Assembly: GCA_023053685.1 (NCBI GenBank)
Contig: JALIGW010000005.1
Coordinates: 35,223,480 to 35,287,479, forward strand
Length of the DNA stretch: 64,000 nt
Reading direction: 5' to 3'
Source of the DNA: Diadophis punctatus similis
Lineage: Eukaryota; Chordata; Lepidosauria; Squamata; Dipsadidae
A program made the position numbers and the translations under genes. This document shows, one piece after another, positions 10,833 to 24,242 of this stretch (positions within the stretch are counted from its first letter, which is position 1; each line of letters begins with the position of its first letter). The notes beneath the pieces are model-generated. The model did not search any database, was not told where the DNA came from, and worked only from the letters and a program-made list of their open reading frames with translations.

Positions 10833-11638
10833 CAGTGGTTCCCAACCTGGGGGTCGGGACCCTTTTGGGGGTCGAATGACCATTTCCTAGGGGTCACCCC
10901 GGCATCCTCAGCTCCCCCCCACTGCCACAAGCCTGGCCATATCTGCTCAACTTGCCCGAGCCCTCCGATTGGTCGGGAGAGATGCCATTCGGTGAGAGGA
11001 GTTTGTGACGCCTGGCGGCCGAGCTTTAACGGCATCAGCTAAGGGGCGAGGTGTCGCAAGATTGCGCGCTGGAGAGTACAAGGCGGTGCTTAAGACATCT
11101 GTGGCCGCCCATGTCTCCTGCTCGCAGCGGCAATTTCTTCCCGCTGGTGTTGAAGGGAAAGGGAGTCACGGGAGGGAATGGCCAGCCAACGACCATTTAA
11201 GTTTCACAGCGCATGACGGTGGGAAGGAAGACAGCTGGGTCGGAATCGTCTGTCTGCCCTCTCGCTCTCGGCTGGCGCGGAGACCTAGCGAACAAAGAGG
11301 CAAACAGGGAGGGAGGGAACAGAGAGACTGAGAGATATTAGCGCAGGGCTAGCCTGATCATACAGCCTTGGTGCTGAGGGTGCCACCGCCTGGGGCAGGA
11401 GGAGCTAAGCCGGAGGGAACTGGAGAAGGAGGTGGTGCCGGAGTATGGTCCATCGCCGCCGCCCTGCTCCATATGATCAGGCTAGCCCTGTGCTAATATC
11501 TCTCCGTCTTTCTCTTCCCTCCCTCCCTGCTTGCCTCTTTGTTTGCTGGGTCTCCAAAATAATTTTATGGTTGGGGGTCACCACAACATGAGGAATTATA
11601 TTAAGGGGTCGCAGCATTAGAAAAGTTGGGAATCACTG
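10833..11638. mobile_element. hAT-type non-autonomous element, 806 bp (family B)
   Basis: The ends are CAGTGGTTCCCAACCTGG and the matching inverted AAGTTGGGAATCACTG. The 8-bp flanks CCCTAATA (10825-10832) and TCCTAATA (11639-11646) match at 7 of 8 positions. 'CAGTGGTTCCCAACCTGGGGGTCGG' is a familiar hAT-derived MITE terminus in amniotes. The GC-rich interior holds a second inverted repeat of about 90-95 bp per arm (about 11280-11373 against 11473-11565), containing GCAGGGCTAGCCTGATCATA. No transposase remnant is seen. Frames at 10805-11331 are chance products of the GC-rich filler. Confidence 0.9.
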
Positions 11639-11646
11639 TCCTAATA

Positions 11647-14371
11647 GAATGTCTGCTTGGAGGTCTTTTCAGTTTAGGAAGCCTGGGCAATCAGGGAAGC
11701 TGCAGCATGATGGAGAGATGTGTGAACATCAACAACCTTCTCTACCTTTCAGTAATAATGTGAACTCAAAATGCCAGGCCAAAGGAAATTCTAAAAATAT
11801 TCTAAAGTACCCTGAGAATAAGCAATTAAAACCGAAGCCTGTTTTGCAAAAGAACATTTGGAAGCTGGATAATGAAATTTTAGCACTGTACTTCTCTTCT
11901 GCAATAGCTGATAAGAACAGCAATGCTAAATATTTTTTCATTTGAGGTTGACTCCTGGTGACTATATGGACTCTGCAAATCATTCCATGAGAGAATCTGA
12001 CATGACCAGATAACCTTTTGAAAACTTTGAAGCAGGTGCATTGAGTCTGTGAGCAATTACTCTGCCGCTTTGAGGAGTCACTCAGATGGACTTTTTTTTT
12101 AAAAAAAAAATTGCCAGTGAAACACCTTGCTGAAGAATTTGCACAAGTCTGATGAAGAGAAAGTGATGGCTTGAAACTTGGGGCGCACTCTCTGGTCCCC
12201 CTCATTGTTGCATGAACATATCCCACTAATCATTTGTGTGGCATGCTGTCGTGATGTTACTTTCATTTCAACCTTCTCATAGTTGCCTTTAGTAGTTCCA
12301 GTTTTAAAAATCTGTTTTCTATCTTTCAGTGACACAATTTTTGTGCTGGATTCATGCTCAATCAATGACAGAGCAATGTGGTTGCTGACACAGTCAGGGA
12401 TGGGATCTAGGATAAGTACTTCATATTACTATGAATTCCTTTGATCTCATGGGGCTTGCCCTTCAATTTAGCTTGGGTTTCAAGACAGACTGGACACCTG
12501 GTTTATATAGAAGCATCAGCCCATACAATGGCTGGTACTTTCTGAAGCACATGCCAGATCCTATGTGGACTTATAAACAGGGCTATATTCTGCTGTCTGT
12601 CTGAGGCTGGTTCTGTCATCATCTCGGATATGCTACAGGTTTTCAGTCCTCCAAGATAGGACTTCACATGACAATAATTTTATTAGTTTATTATTCTGTT
12701 GGGAAGTGATGGCACAATTTTGCCTGTTTTTCTACAGCTTCATGACTGCCCATAGGCTACTTTCAGGTCCTGCCAGTCATAGAGATAGAACAGGACTCCC
12801 TGCTAGCAATGCCATTATCTTGCAGCATTAGTTGAAGATGGAACAGGCCTGCTACCGATCATTCTCTCCCATTTTACTGTACAACTTTCCTTTGTGCCTG
12901 CAACCACTCTTTCTGAAGATAACTAGACTGACACATCACAGGCACTAAACTCCTCCATGTCTGTAACTTATTACTCAGGTAATTTGATACATGACTAAAT
13001 CTAATGTTTCAGTGACCTGCCTACACTCATCTAACCTCATCCTACCCATATTTGAGAATGATTGATGGTGGTCCTCCTGCTGATAGATAATTCTTTGTGG
13101 GAAGAAATAAAGCCAGGGAAAGCCAACAATCACTTTCCTTAAATTGTTGCTCCTTAAAATAATAAGTATTGCATTAATCACCAGTCTTGTTAGTGAGCAA
13201 TCATGGCAGTAGTTTTATTGTAGTTTGCTTTTTGGCCAGCTCTAAGACTAGCCATATGGCTTGCTCTTAGCCTGTGGTAAAATGCAGATAAAGTATGGAA
13301 CATTATGTTATTTGATAGTAAGCGTTCTGCTGTTCTTTCACATAGGTCAGTGCAGAGTGGCAGACAGTTGTAATTGACAAGATTTTATGGGAACCCTCCA
13401 AATTCTGTTTTACTACCCTGTAGATAAAAGTGGCAACTTTTTCTGGGCCAGAAATTCAGGGCCTAGGAATATTCAAGCTCCTTTCTTTTTGTGATGTAAA
13501 TATGTAAATTTCTTTTTTTAAGACATCTGCATGGAGCCTGATTTGGCAATATTAAGTATGAATAATGGTAACTTTATTTCCATATCACTGGGGTCTTTTT
13601 TATATACTTAATTTGTATTGGGTTTATTATTGCAATTACCAAGAGAAACTGAAAATTCAAAGGAAGGGAAAGCTGGAGCATTGCTCTATCCCATCATAAT
13701 AAATTTCAAATCCAATGCCATAATTAAACTTTATTATTTTGTAATTAAATTTACATTGATTGATGCAGTTTGTTGAAACTTTCCTTTAAACAAAAAGTGA
13801 GAAACTATAATCATGTTCCAGAACTCACATGTTGTGCAATTATCATTGTTTATAGAACAGTATAAATTTGATTATATACTTCTCAGGCTTAATTAAAAAA
13901 AACAACCCCATAATTTTCCTCCTCATACTAAGACTAAAAGAATTACATGAAAATGAATGAAATATTATATTACATGCTTGAAATAAAGCATTATTATTAA
14001 AATTAAGCTTTAAGAATGTAGGAACAAATTACTCAGCTACTCAGCTAAATAAATAGCCTCTCAAAATAGTTACTGAACACTGAGGTGGTAAAGTAAAAGG
14101 CAAGTCTTCATATATAGCAATAGAAAAAGTCAGTAACAAAGGATGGAACCATAGCAACCACAGAATTGGACAACTTCAACCATAGGCATCTCTTGACAGT
14201 TTCACATATCATTCCATGCTTAAAGCCTATGTAACTTTCTAACATTAATCAGCTTATTGAAAATGAATTAGTGAAAACATGTGTGTTTCTTCCCTCCAAG
14301 AAGATTGATCATATGTAAAAGCCAAATACAATACCATGTACCATGTACCAAATACAATACCATGTAGATAT
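11647..14371. other. AT-rich non-coding sequence
   Basis: The frames at 11649-12365 overlap on both strands and show no domain. A short AATACAATACCATGTACC duplication lies near 14328-14366, just before the SINE. Confidence 0.55.
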
Positions 14372-14593
14372 TAGCAATAGCAATAGCACTTAGACTTATA
14401 TACTGCTTCATAGTGCTTTACAGCTCTCTCTAAGCGGTTTACAGAGTTCAGCATATTGCCCCCAACAATCTGGATCCCCATTTTACCGACCTTGGAAGGA
14501 TGGAAGGCTGAGTCAACCTTGAGCCCGTGAGATTTGAACAGCTGAACTGCTGAACTGCAGTGCTGCATTTTAACCACTGCGCAGCCTCGGCTC
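14372..14593 (-). mobile_element. tRNA-derived squamate SINE, copy 1
   Basis: Seen in reverse. On the minus strand it reads from a tRNA-like head (GTGGTTAAAATGCAG...) through GGTTGACTCAGCCTTCCATC and GTTGGGGGCAATATGCTGAA to the tail GTGCTATTGCTATTGCTA. Such SINEs are transcribed by RNA polymerase III and copied by a partner LINE; the design is that of the Sauria/Squam SINEs. The 209-codon minus frame (14371-15000) that runs through it has no family resemblance and is not a gene. Confidence 0.9.
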
Positions 14594-17500
14594 TTTTCAT
14601 ACACATTGGCCAATATGACTCTGTGGCATAAATTAAGACACTCTCCAGAAAAAAAAGTTACACCTTTAGAAAAACCTATTGTTAAATCTCTGGCTAACCA
14701 TGTAAAGAAATCAGGTTCAAGAGAAAATATTTTTATTGTAAGTTGATTTGCTAGAGAAATAATTGTGATATTATTCCATGCTTTTGTTGTTGTAAAGACA
14801 AAGTGATTGCTAAACCCGTATAGTAATAATGCAACATTTTTCTTTAAATATATTGTTGATTTTTTTAATGTTTGTTGTATTAACTTCTGATAAACATGAT
14901 AGGCAATTTTAGTTTGGAGTATTTCTCCTTTACACTGGATAAACAGTGATAGCAGAAGCCAAACAACTCCAAACTGGCTATTTTTAAAATAATCTTGCAT
15001 TTGAGATGGGGAAAAAATCAGATTAGTGTGTGTCTCTGTGTGTACTCATATTTTAAAATATAGATGTTTAAAAATACATGATAAACATGTAAAGTACAAA
15101 AAACATCACTAGGCCCAAGATAATGCCATCTAAAATCTTACTTGTCCCTTTTTTTAGATTTGAAGCATCATTGTCTTTTCTTCCATTTGCTCTACAAATC
15201 TCTCATATATTTGACTGATATGAAACCAAACCTTAGAGTCAGAAAACTTTCAGTAGAGATAAACCAACACAAATTGCAACTAGCTCTTGAAATAGAAAAT
15301 TGTTTTTCTGTCAGAGAGGCTTTTTATGCATCAGAACTAAATCAAATGGCAGCTATAATTCTTTTGTCTTTGTGACAATCCATCTCCAGATATATCTCTA
15401 TTATAATGTACTTCTAAATATGTAATTGCCTTCACTAAGGTGCCCTGCGAATATATCCTCTATCCATACAGAATAACTTTGTAGTGATGAAAAGGAATTA
15501 AGGAAAGATGATTGATAACACTTTGAGAGAATTGGCTTGATGTGGTATCAGATGATTAAACTGAATACATGACTCCTATAGTGAGGGGCTATTTAGCAAG
15601 AGAACTTAGTTGAGAACTCATCATCATTGAGATGATACTGAATATAAAATTATGTAATATTCATATTATGTTAACCATATTAACCATGATTAATTTATCA
15701 TACTCCTATAAACCAACTAACATCCTTGACATTCTGTAGTAGACCAAGAGAAATTATGGATCATTTTTAAAGGTAGCCCTAAACAACATTTATTGCAGTA
15801 AACCCAAAAGGAGTCAATTGTTACCACATAACTATTGTTCTTTCTGCCTCTAGTGACAATGCCTTATTTAGGAGCATGCTCAGATTACAAATCTGATATT
15901 TTAAGAGTTATTCATCCAAAATAAGTTAAACCTCATTCTGCTGGGCAGATGAATATGCTGAGATTGCATGGAAATAAATATGCAATCTCTCCATTTGAAA
16001 TTTGTGACATAGATTGATTTTAAAGGGGTTGAACTTCGTGTTTATTGATTGCATGTAAAACAAGAGTTTGGATCAGGCTTGTGAATTTTGCATCCTCATA
16101 AATGTGTTACAGTCCAACTTTAACAGGAAAGATAGATAATAACTGATTAAACTGTGTTCAGTGCTCAGAGGCATGAGGCTTCTGAATATCAGATCCTGGG
16201 AACAAACAAAAGAAGCTGTTAAATGTCATATCTTGTGTGTCAGCTTACACTGATATTTGGGAGTAATACTACAGATTTGTGAGACTAAATGGATCTTGGT
16301 CTTTTGGCATTAAGAAGTCTTTAAATCCTTTATTTCATCTTTACCCTTTAAGTCAGATGTAACTTTTGCAGGAAATGTATTTGTATTCAGGTCCAAAATT
16401 AAGTAAAATTTTTAATTTATTGTGCAATAAAAGCATGATAGTGAGCAATGACATGGGTACTGTCACATTCTCATGTGCTTAGCCCTACGTATAATAGAAT
16501 GCCTATTATACAAATCAGCCTTCAAAAATGGGAATATAAGGGAATTGACAGAACCACTGAAGAACAAGTAAAAAGGGTTTCTTCTGCCCAACTGTACAAT
16601 GGGTTTAAGTTCAATGTTAGTTTACAACTCTTAAAATTAATTTCCTTATTTTCTCAGCAGGTAATTTCTATATTGTATTTGCCCCAAAGAGGAAACACAC
16701 TGCCCCCAAAATAGAATGAAATAGGATGTCTGTTTAACAAGAATTACCAGTCCTAATATATATGCATAGATGTATATTTAGAAATAAATGCTATACCTAG
16801 CACCTGTATCAATCTACTACCTAGGTACTCAGTTATGAATGTTAACCTTCAAATTCCTTATCCATAATCTTAATATTGAAATCTGACTTGAATTGTACAG
16901 CCCATTAAATAAAGGCTTATCCTCTGTAAAATAAGGCAAACAACCATTGCTGCTGAATCTGCAAAATTGTTGATAGGTTCCCTGAAGTCTTCATTAGATA
17001 AGTATTTATATCAACTTTAGATGCCTTAAATATCCTGACGATCTGATAAAATAATGTTAAGAGTTCAGCTATAAAGTATAACTAGTATCACTTGCACTTG
17101 CTATGACCAAAGAATAAAAATGGTTACCTGGAAAGTTCAGTTGTTGTGTTGTAAACAGGTTGTACTTTACAGAAGAGTCTCAGAGTGTCTTTATACACTA
17201 AAACCTAATTATAGAATGATGTTTCCTGGCCACATTCTTTTTGTCACACTCCCATGATTTATGTTCATCTCGTTCCCAACTCATGAATAAATTATCTTCA
17301 TTTGTACTAGTGCTATGTTTTTTCTCTATTTCAGCATCATCGGAACAGCATCAAGGTGTATAAAACCTGTTAGGTTTGTTGTCCATTATCTTGGAAGAAT
17401 GGATGACTTCAGTGACAAGTAATAGAGGCAGTGGAGGCAAGTCAAGGATTGGGAATGACTGAGTATAGCAAATATCCTGATAATATAATATTATTAATAT

Positions 17501-18496
17501 TTTGTTGGCTGAAGGATGGGGAGTAGCCCTTCAACTTAGCAGTAGGGAAAGACCGAAAGTCTGTGAGCTTATTTCTGATTTGAGAAGCCTTATAAAGTAC
17601 AAGAAGGAAATGCAGCTGGTAGAATTGGATTTTGATTAGCTCTGTACATATATAGAGGTTAGGGAAAGGGGAACACTATATAAAAAAATGCTTTGCCATT
17701 ATGTTCTGTAACATCACCCAACAGAAAAACATAGTAATATGTTGGTTGGAATGACATAAATTCTGGGTATGATTGTAATAAAAGTGGGACTTTTTGGTGT
17801 TTGAAGAATAGCATTCCTAACTATTCATCACAGAGATTCCGCTAGCTGTTAATTATGTATGCAAATGCCTTGCAGACAGTCTGTCAGCCTGGTTTTTAAT
17901 ATCCATTAGAACTTGAATAACTTATAATTAGGTTCATAAATACAAATTCTTGTTAAAACAAGGTGAAGACCAAGAAAAGGAAATTGTTGGGATTTTTTTT
18001 GTTTTAAAGTACACTTTGAGTACTCCCTATTTTCTGTATATTATAAACATGCTAGAAATACATTTTGACTTTATTCATGTGGACCCATGTCTAACAAGCC
18101 CTTTTCTAATACAGTTCTTTCAAAACAACAACAACAACAACAACAAACAGTATTCTAACCACAGACACCAATTTTGATTCTTGGGGCCACACCTACCACA
18201 TTTTTTATTCTTGGGGCCATATCTTGCATTTTTCATTTGTGTTTGACCACACTCACCGCAATTGCCTTGAGTAAGAACTTCTACACTAGCAATACCAGTC
18301 ACAACATGTTGTCAAGATTCTAAGTATGCCCAAAATTGGATTCGGTGTTGTACATTTTACCTATACATTTTATTTATATGACAGGTTGACAAAATGAGCC
18401 CCATATTCAATATTGCTAGCTGATAGAAAATTGTAACTGGAATTTATATAAATTTTCATTTGCTAACGTAACACGGAATGTATTTCGAATGGATGG
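14594..18496. other. AT-rich non-coding sequence
   Basis: No coding exon was established. A pyrimidine-rich acceptor-like site (TTTTTTCTCTATTTCAG) ends at 17335 and a GTGTAT occurs 21 bp later, but no reading-frame support exists. A short (AAC)n tract lies at 18125-18147, and an imperfect repeat of TATTCTTGGGGCCA follows near 18176-18222. Confidence 0.55.
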
Positions 18497-18514
18497 GTTT
18501 GTTTGTTTGTTTGT

Positions 18515-18581
<67 letters not shown>

Positions 18582-18584
18582 TTT
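18497..18584. repeat. (GTTT)n(ATTT)n microsatellite
   Basis: Four GTTT units pass into about seventeen uninterrupted ATTT units. The same GTTT/ATTT pairing, in the other order, occurs at 53281. No SINE or LINE tail is recognisable beside this copy. Confidence 0.97.
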
Positions 18585-21500
18585 CCTGACTTTATTATTT
18601 TTCCAAATAACTTAAGCCGCTGAACATAGCCAACATACCTTCCTCCTTCTATTTTCTTCTTCTTAGTGAAACCCAGTATTTGCAGGCATAAGAGGCTTCT
18701 ATCAGCTTTGTGTAAGAATATTTGAACTTCTTGTAGACTGAAATGCATTGCCAACGTTTAATTATTAAACATGTTCTTGAGTTCACCAAAATGAATGAGT
18801 GCAGACTCCAGTTCTTATTGTATGTTGGCACTTGAATTGATGGGACAAAAGCGGTCTTTCAGTCCCTGTATTTTGCTTCTGTTGTGGCAGCAGGAGAGAT
18901 TGGATTTTATTTTCTGTCTCAGCATATAGTTAGCTATAAACTAATATTTAATAGAAACATTTAAATCAAAATGAATGCATGAGTGCTAATAAGCTTTTTA
19001 CTAATTTTATCAGTGGGCTTAACTTGCTTGAGTTTTAATTAATCATGTTATAGAGAATTGAAAAGTAAATTAATGAATTGGTTGAATAGCTTCACTGTTG
19101 GAAACTGGACTGAAAAACTGATTGATTCTCCCTCCCTCCATCTCCCTCCCTCCCCCTCTTCCTCCCTCCCTCCCTCTCTCTCTCTCCCCCCCCTCTCATC
19201 TTCATCATAATGGAGAGTCTCTCAACACATCCTATCAATTATAAAGAGAAATAAGTGATTGGGAAGGTACTGAATATTATTACACATAACTCAGGACTAC
19301 CTTCAAATTGTCAGTAAAGTATGTAATAGAGAAGAGTGTGTACAATGGTAAAATGTGGAATATTATAGTGAATCATGATTATGTTGGTGCCACACAAAAA
19401 ATGGGTTAGAGACTTTCACCTCCATTAAGGGATCCAACAAATGGAGGAGATGCTGTGGAATATTATAGAATCATTATGACAGTGTTTTTGAATTATAATA
19501 ATAGTTCCTGAATTTAAATTCTGAAACATATTTCCTGAGTAAGTTATATATATTTATATTTTATAAATAGCAGGATAATCATTTGTGTGAAAATGATAAC
19601 TTATTGTGAAATTCATGCTATTGTTGCAAAGAGTTTGACCTCTAGAGTTTGCTTTAGTGGAATTTTATCTTGGACTTTCAAAAGTAAAAGGAGATTTATA
19701 CATAGCTTTGTAAAAAAATTGTAATTAATTTAGTCTGGCTTTTTATTTCCAAACTGAAAATGTTCATTCTGATAATATGGAAGTTAATCGTTTTTTAAAG
19801 ATATTTTTGCCTTACTAAAAATATAAAAATATGCTTTAAGATTCCTCTACAGAATTGCTTCCATTTTATATGGTCTTTTTAGTGCTAATTATGCTTTATT
19901 TGATTTTGATTCTAAGTTGCTTCCTTTATATTTTTTTAAACATACTTTTCTTGTATAATGTACCATCGGCAGCAAGTTCTGAAATTAATAAATTGCAGGA
20001 GATTTTCCTAGAATAGTCTTTGGGGGTAGGTAGAGTGGCTATAATAAATCAAATCAAATCAAACAATCAATAAAATAGTACACTATTTCTACATAGCCAT
20101 TTTTAATGAGCTAGCACTGTGGCTCGGTTCTGAAGAAATCACACAAATATATGTCTTTGTGTGAATGGAAAATTAGATTTAACTTCTTTTTTGGGAAAAT
20201 GAATAGAAGAAACAATTTGCTCTCTATGAAAAGGTTTTAGTAGCACACTTTGGTAAACTTAATTAGAAAAAGGCTAGATTGTGAAGGAGAGAGAAATCAT
20301 GTCAGCTGGTAGACAGCATGATATGTATTTCTTCATAGTTATCCATTATTTATTTAGTCAGAATAAGCACTTTTATGCTTTTAATCATATTCCCAGGGCA
20401 GTTTATAAAATAATACTAAAACAATTGTAGCATAAACAGGCTAAAAACAAGTGATTTTGCTGCCTGAAGTGAAAGCAAGAAAGCACAGTTTGCCACTCAA
20501 AATTCAGAGGCTGACAATACTAACCACAATATTACAATTTAATGTTTGCAATTTAATGGACTAATGGCATGGGGAGGAGGAGATGACTGTTAAATTAGAA
20601 TGTCTGTTAAATTTGAATATGATTTTATGCATTACACATTTTATCAATGCATAAAATTATGAACAGGATTTTGTACATGCATACAAGCATACCTGCGTCA
20701 AACAACAAATTCTGAAATCTATTAATGAGGCCTGTTAATCAGGGTTTACTATACTTTGGTACTATAGATAATAGAAAATCTTCATCACAAAGACTCTGGC
20801 TGTTCATATTTGCAGTGCAAGGCACACATAGATAGAGCATCTTTCGTTGAAGATAACTTGCCTGATCCATCCAGTTACATCTCTAAGCATAAATGCAACA
20901 GCAAAAATAATATAGAAACTGCAAATCAGCAGAACTGAAATGGAATCTATAACACTTGGAAAAGTAGAAAGCCCTTTAGTGCCCTCAAACGAATAAATAA
21001 CTGCCAGGCAAGCTTGTAAGTGGTGGCATTATGGCCCTGAGACACACTTTTGGGAAGGTTCATTCTTTGTTGTTTTTAATCTTTTGTTATCTGAGATGGG
21101 AAGATCCCAATAGAAGGCTGTCTGTTGAAGATATACACACAAAGCAGAAATATATCAGCTAGGGTTAACTGGGCATCAGCAACAGGACAGCATGTTTTCC
21201 TTTTTGTCCTCATGTCTTTGCAGACATTGTCTTAAAATCAAATATCATCTGGCTTTTTGACCATCTAACAAGCTACCTGAGCACCTGTTCTTTGCAGTGC
21301 AGTGCTTCCTAAATAAGGGCTAGCAGGTTCTGTGACCTTAATTACTTCCTTAGTACCCTCCCACCAGCTGGTGCTGCTGCCTGAAATTGACTAGACCTTA
21401 ATCAGTTACACACTGAAGGCTTTTGACTGGTAACAGACTCTAGTACACTTCTGCAACTGAAAAACTAGTCTTTCCAATGTTGGAAAAGTAATTTCATATA

Positions 21501-22521
21501 CAGTATATATACATTAATTTTGAAGTTTTTAACTGTCATTTTTTTTGCAGATTCCAAGAAAGTTAAACAGTTAATTGTCTTTATTTTCCTTGCATGTCCT
21601 TCTTGTTCAACTGCCTGGTAATCCTAAAATGGAGCAAAGTGAAAGGAACCTGAAAGAATACTTAAGCCAGGTTGAGGGAATTTGTAGATCACATGTGACA
21701 CCCCCCACTCCTCTCAGGGCACCTTCCTGGGATTTAGCCTTTTATCCTCTAAAGTTTAATATATACCTGCTAAGGTAAACCTGTTAAGGTTTAAATTCTC
21801 CCACAGCTCCACAATTTTTAAAAGGTCATTTTAACCCCATGCTCTGTTGGCATCATGTGTCATAACATATATTCTTTTTGTACTCTGAGGCTTCTAAAAA
21901 AAAGCTTTGTTGTCTGATTTAGGACACTGATTTTAGACATTTAAAATAGTCCTTTGAATTGGACAATTTCTGAAAGTAAATTGATATTTGGAAATGAAGA
22001 TGCATATTTTGTAAATAGCTTCTTCAATAATAGCAAAGAGGAGATTAGATAAGAATTGCTGCTGAGATTTTAGGGTAATTCTATCCTCCTTGTTTTAACC
22101 AACTTACGGTCTCAGACAAGGAAGGCAAAGTTGCCTGGCTACACTTTTGCTAATGCAGGAAGATAAATATAACTTAAGCTAAGATGTTTCAGTGACTACT
22201 TAGTGACACAACATTGGCTTGTGGTTTCTAAAAGAGCATAACTAAAAGTTATGATGGTCTTGACCCAGTGGAAAGAGTAGTTGCTATCACTTATTCTGGT
22301 CAAAATTTCTCATCTGGTGGATTTAGGCATATGTTCTCTATGAAATATAGACCTACAGCTTTAGATAGCCAATATGAATGTGCTTGTCTCAGAAGATCAG
22401 AACAACAGAGCTTGCCTGTTTTCAGAGAAAATAAAGCAATACTGAAATAGATGCTACTAAGCTAAAAGTAAAATCTTTAATTCTTTATTAGTTAATAATA
22501 TTTATTGGAATAAAATAATGT

Positions 22522-22526
<5 letters not shown>
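18585..22526. other. AT-rich non-coding sequence with minor repeats
   Basis: Contains a CT-rich low-complexity tract (19128-19199), a short AATC/AAATC repeat near 20044-20070, a likely worn LINE tail (about 20390-20430, CCCAGGGCAGTTTATAAAAT), and a pair of similar segments starting GTGGAATATTATAG about 100 bp apart near 19355 and 19455. No gene was recognised. Confidence 0.5.

Positions 22527-22611
<85 letters not shown>
22527..22611. repeat. (AT)n(AC)n microsatellite
   Basis: About 36 AT units followed by about six AC units. It abuts the tail of a SINE fragment at 22612, so the array probably grew from or next to the SINE tail. Confidence 0.97.
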
Positions 22612-22684
22612 TTCAATAGCACTTAGATTTATATACCACTTCATAGTGCTTTACAGCCCTCTCTAAGTGATTTACAATTTCAAA
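22612..22684 (-). mobile_element. tRNA-derived squamate SINE, copy 2 (3' part only)
   Basis: Only the 3' third is present: the reverse complement shows GCACTATGAAGTGGTATATA and AATCTAAGTGCTATTG. The tRNA head and middle are missing, consistent with 5' truncation. Confidence 0.85.
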
Positions 22685-24117
22685 TAAGGAAAAATAATAT
22701 ACCATATATAAGTAAATTAAAGAGCCCATGTAGAAAAGTTCATGTGAAAAAAAGAAAAAAAAGACCATTTTGGAGAGTTCGATGCTGCTATGATGCTAGA
22801 GAGAAATCTATTCTATATTTGCACCATTTTTAATTTTATTTTATTGGCGATTAAGATTGGGTGAATTGTACAGCAGGGCTACTAAAGCAGTTCTTAACTT
22901 AATGGTAGAGGGGGAAATTTGATCAGGTAAATTGGCCAGATAATTATGTTGTATTGGCTACACTTTCTGAAAAAGGCATATTATGTAGATGATATACTAT
23001 TTTCTATTTATTTTTTTGATACTATTTGTAATTCATATTCTGAATATGTTTGCCTTCTGATATATGGTTATATATTGCACTTAATGGTCAAACTAAAGCA
23101 CACCTTTGCAAAATATTTGTGCTACTGTAGCTAGTAGGAAATCTTAGCCTTCAAAAGATTTGTTATACTGCAATGTGAATTAGTGTCATAATATACAATT
23201 TTCATATTAAAATGCTTTTTTATCTTGTTCCAGTTTACCTGTGGCAATAATGAAAATTTCTCCATTATTTTCTTCATAGCCAAGAAAGCAATTTCTCTCA
23301 TAAATCTGGCAGTTCATGTTAGCTTGTTCCCCAGTGGATTATCCTTTTTTGACCCTTTTCTTGCCCCTTTCCTTGTAAAAAATAATAATAACTTTTCTGT
23401 TCGTTGTCTTTTCTCTTTCTCTTCCTATGCAGCCCACTGCCATGGCATGTTGACACAGTTGTTGGAATGCCACTTTGTGATGGACATGTTGTAACAGCAA
23501 CAATGATTTAAGCAACTGAATTGCCTTAGGAAAGCTAAGATCATTACTATAACTTGTCAGGCAGCAGCCGCTTGAGACAGCATAACTTGCTCTTAGTTGC
23601 TTGATCCACAAAAGGAGGAAAAGTTATAAATCAGATGAATGAGGGTGAAAAAGTTTTGTTTTAAATTATCCCACTGGAAGTGGAAAGTACCATTTCTGAT
23701 TATTAGATGTCAGCTTTTGATGTTTGGTAATCATTTCAGGCAAACAGACTGACTAAGATTATGTTTGTACTAGCTGCATCTATGGTTATAAGGGTCTACA
23801 CAGGTGGCAAGAAGGGAAGAAATTAAGGATTATCTTATTCTCTCTTGAACATTATATGGCATAATGTGGTTCTATGGATAATTTTCAATTGGGATAGAAG
23901 AGACTGATTACATGTGTGAATCCTTAGGATGAAGATGAAGGAAGTGAAAAAGGCCAGTTATGATGGACCTGTTAATAAAAAAGAAAGGAAACTAGGGCTA
24001 TTGAGGAAAGGAAGATATAGGAAAATCTAAAAAGCCTTGTTATGATGGAACATTCATAGCAAAACATAAAACTTGCAGGCTGCTCTAAATTAAACTTCAT
24101 GGAACAATGGTGTTACA
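22685..24117. other. AT-rich non-coding sequence
   Basis: No gene or clear repeat was found. The 89- and 90-codon frames near 23225-23611 overlap on opposite strands and have no domain. Confidence 0.55.
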
Positions 24118-24242
24118 TGGGCCATCCTTGCCCCCCCAAAACTGCCGCACCATTGTATCTGCACCAGCTGTAGCTTCTGAATGCTCTTCAAGGCTAGCCC
24201 CTTGTAGAGCATGTTGCAATAATTACACCATGAGATAATTAA
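24118..24242 (-). pseudogene. L2-type LINE fragment (C-terminal ORF2 region)
   Basis: The minus-strand translation includes C-N-Y-C-N-M-L-Y-K-G-L-A-L-K-S-I-Q-K-L-Q-L-V-Q, matching the C-terminal 'DYCNALY-GLP-KSI-KLQLVQNAA' region of L2-like LINE proteins. The same region appears in the larger relic near 55390-55600. The frame is broken soon after and the fragment ends where the LTR at 24243 was inserted. Confidence 0.7.

Noticed and set aside
14371..15000. 209-codon minus-strand frame
   Set aside because: Its C-terminal third is SINE antisense and the rest has no domain. Length alone is not evidence in this setting.
17319..17357. A 21-bp microexon between TTTCAG and GTGTAT
   Set aside because: The donor is weak and no neighbouring exon supports a frame.
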